A DNA stretch of 64,000 bases from Helicobacter sp. 13S00477-4 (lineage in GTDB: Bacteria > Campylobacterota > Campylobacteria > Campylobacterales > Helicobacteraceae), in the NCBI RefSeq assembly GCF_002272785.1, contig NZ_MLAS01000007.1:1-64000 (forward strand), read 5' to 3'. The position numbers and the translations under genes are program-made. Positions 63,940-64,000 of the stretch are shown here, one piece after another; position 1 is the stretch's first letter, and each line of letters starts with the position of its first letter. The notes below the pieces were generated by a model that had not been told where the DNA came from, made no database searches, and saw only the letters and a program-made list of their open reading frames with translations.

Positions 63940-64000
63940 TTTAATATTTGAGATTAACTATTTTTAGCTTTAAATTTCCTTATCAAAAATCTGATGAATC

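Noticed and set aside
1..64000. CRISPR array or insertion sequence
   Set aside because: No evenly spaced repeat series and no transposase-like ORF were seen on either strand.

Overview
The window looks like a chromosome segment of a non-pylori Helicobacter (Campylobacterota). Several things point there. DNA is AT-rich. There is a VacA-like autotransporter, a Hof-type outer membrane protein and an HpaA-type lipoprotein. The gene order gpmI, exolytic-type protein, glyS, cznC-cznB-cznA and the pair rho-murI match arrangements I recall from H. pylori (HP0974-HP0969 and HP0550-HP0549). The species cannot be named from sequence reading alone.

Layout. 1-1236: the edge of an integrated element, with a P4-type integrase cut by the window edge and lying next to tRNA-Asn. 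1363-3340: rnhB and fumC. 3750-6884: a three-gene operon (DDAH-like hydrolase, amino-acid permease, CtlX-like hydrolase) that should turn methylated arginine and citrulline into ornithine. It sits behind a perfect TTGAT-N4-ATCAA box. 7138-25362: an 18-gene minus-strand surface-glycan operon. 25596-30497: a large autotransporter. 30600-34658: ccoG, an ABC-F ATPase and a DUF815 ATPase. 34655-39101: a selenocysteine locus (selA, selB, a degenerate NifS-like protein, and selC for tRNA-Sec). 39128-50588: gpmI, a lysozyme-like protein, glyS, a porin-like OMP, the Czn metal efflux pump and a DUF3240 protein. 50754-55777: an HpaA-like lipoprotein, an esterase fragment, an unknown protein, pepF and a KefB-type antiporter. 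55887-59603: a coiled-coil protein, a histidine kinase and a response regulator. 59732-61805: rho and murI. 61949-63939: a small membrane protein and a TpsB secretion pore whose substrate gene probably lies past the right edge.

The glycan operon is the most unusual part. Its distal end encodes the complete five-enzyme Wbp route to UDP-2,3-diacetamido-mannuronic acid. Its proximal end encodes a phosphonate route: PEP mutase fused to a cytidylyltransferase, phosphonopyruvate decarboxylase, phosphonoacetaldehyde reductase, then a LicD-type transferase. Together these predict CMP-hydroxyethylphosphonate and its transfer to a glycan. Between them are glycosyltransferases, a polysaccharide deacetylase and three methyltransferases, each with an 11-base G tract. 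One of these tracts leaves its gene out of frame. One glycosyltransferase (12125-13276) is circularly permuted: its C-terminal half precedes its N-terminal half and the two halves abut as if from a single PglA-type protein.

All function calls rest on motif recognition by eye; no database search was run. Start codons were moved from the longest open frame where a ribosome-binding site clearly favoured another start.
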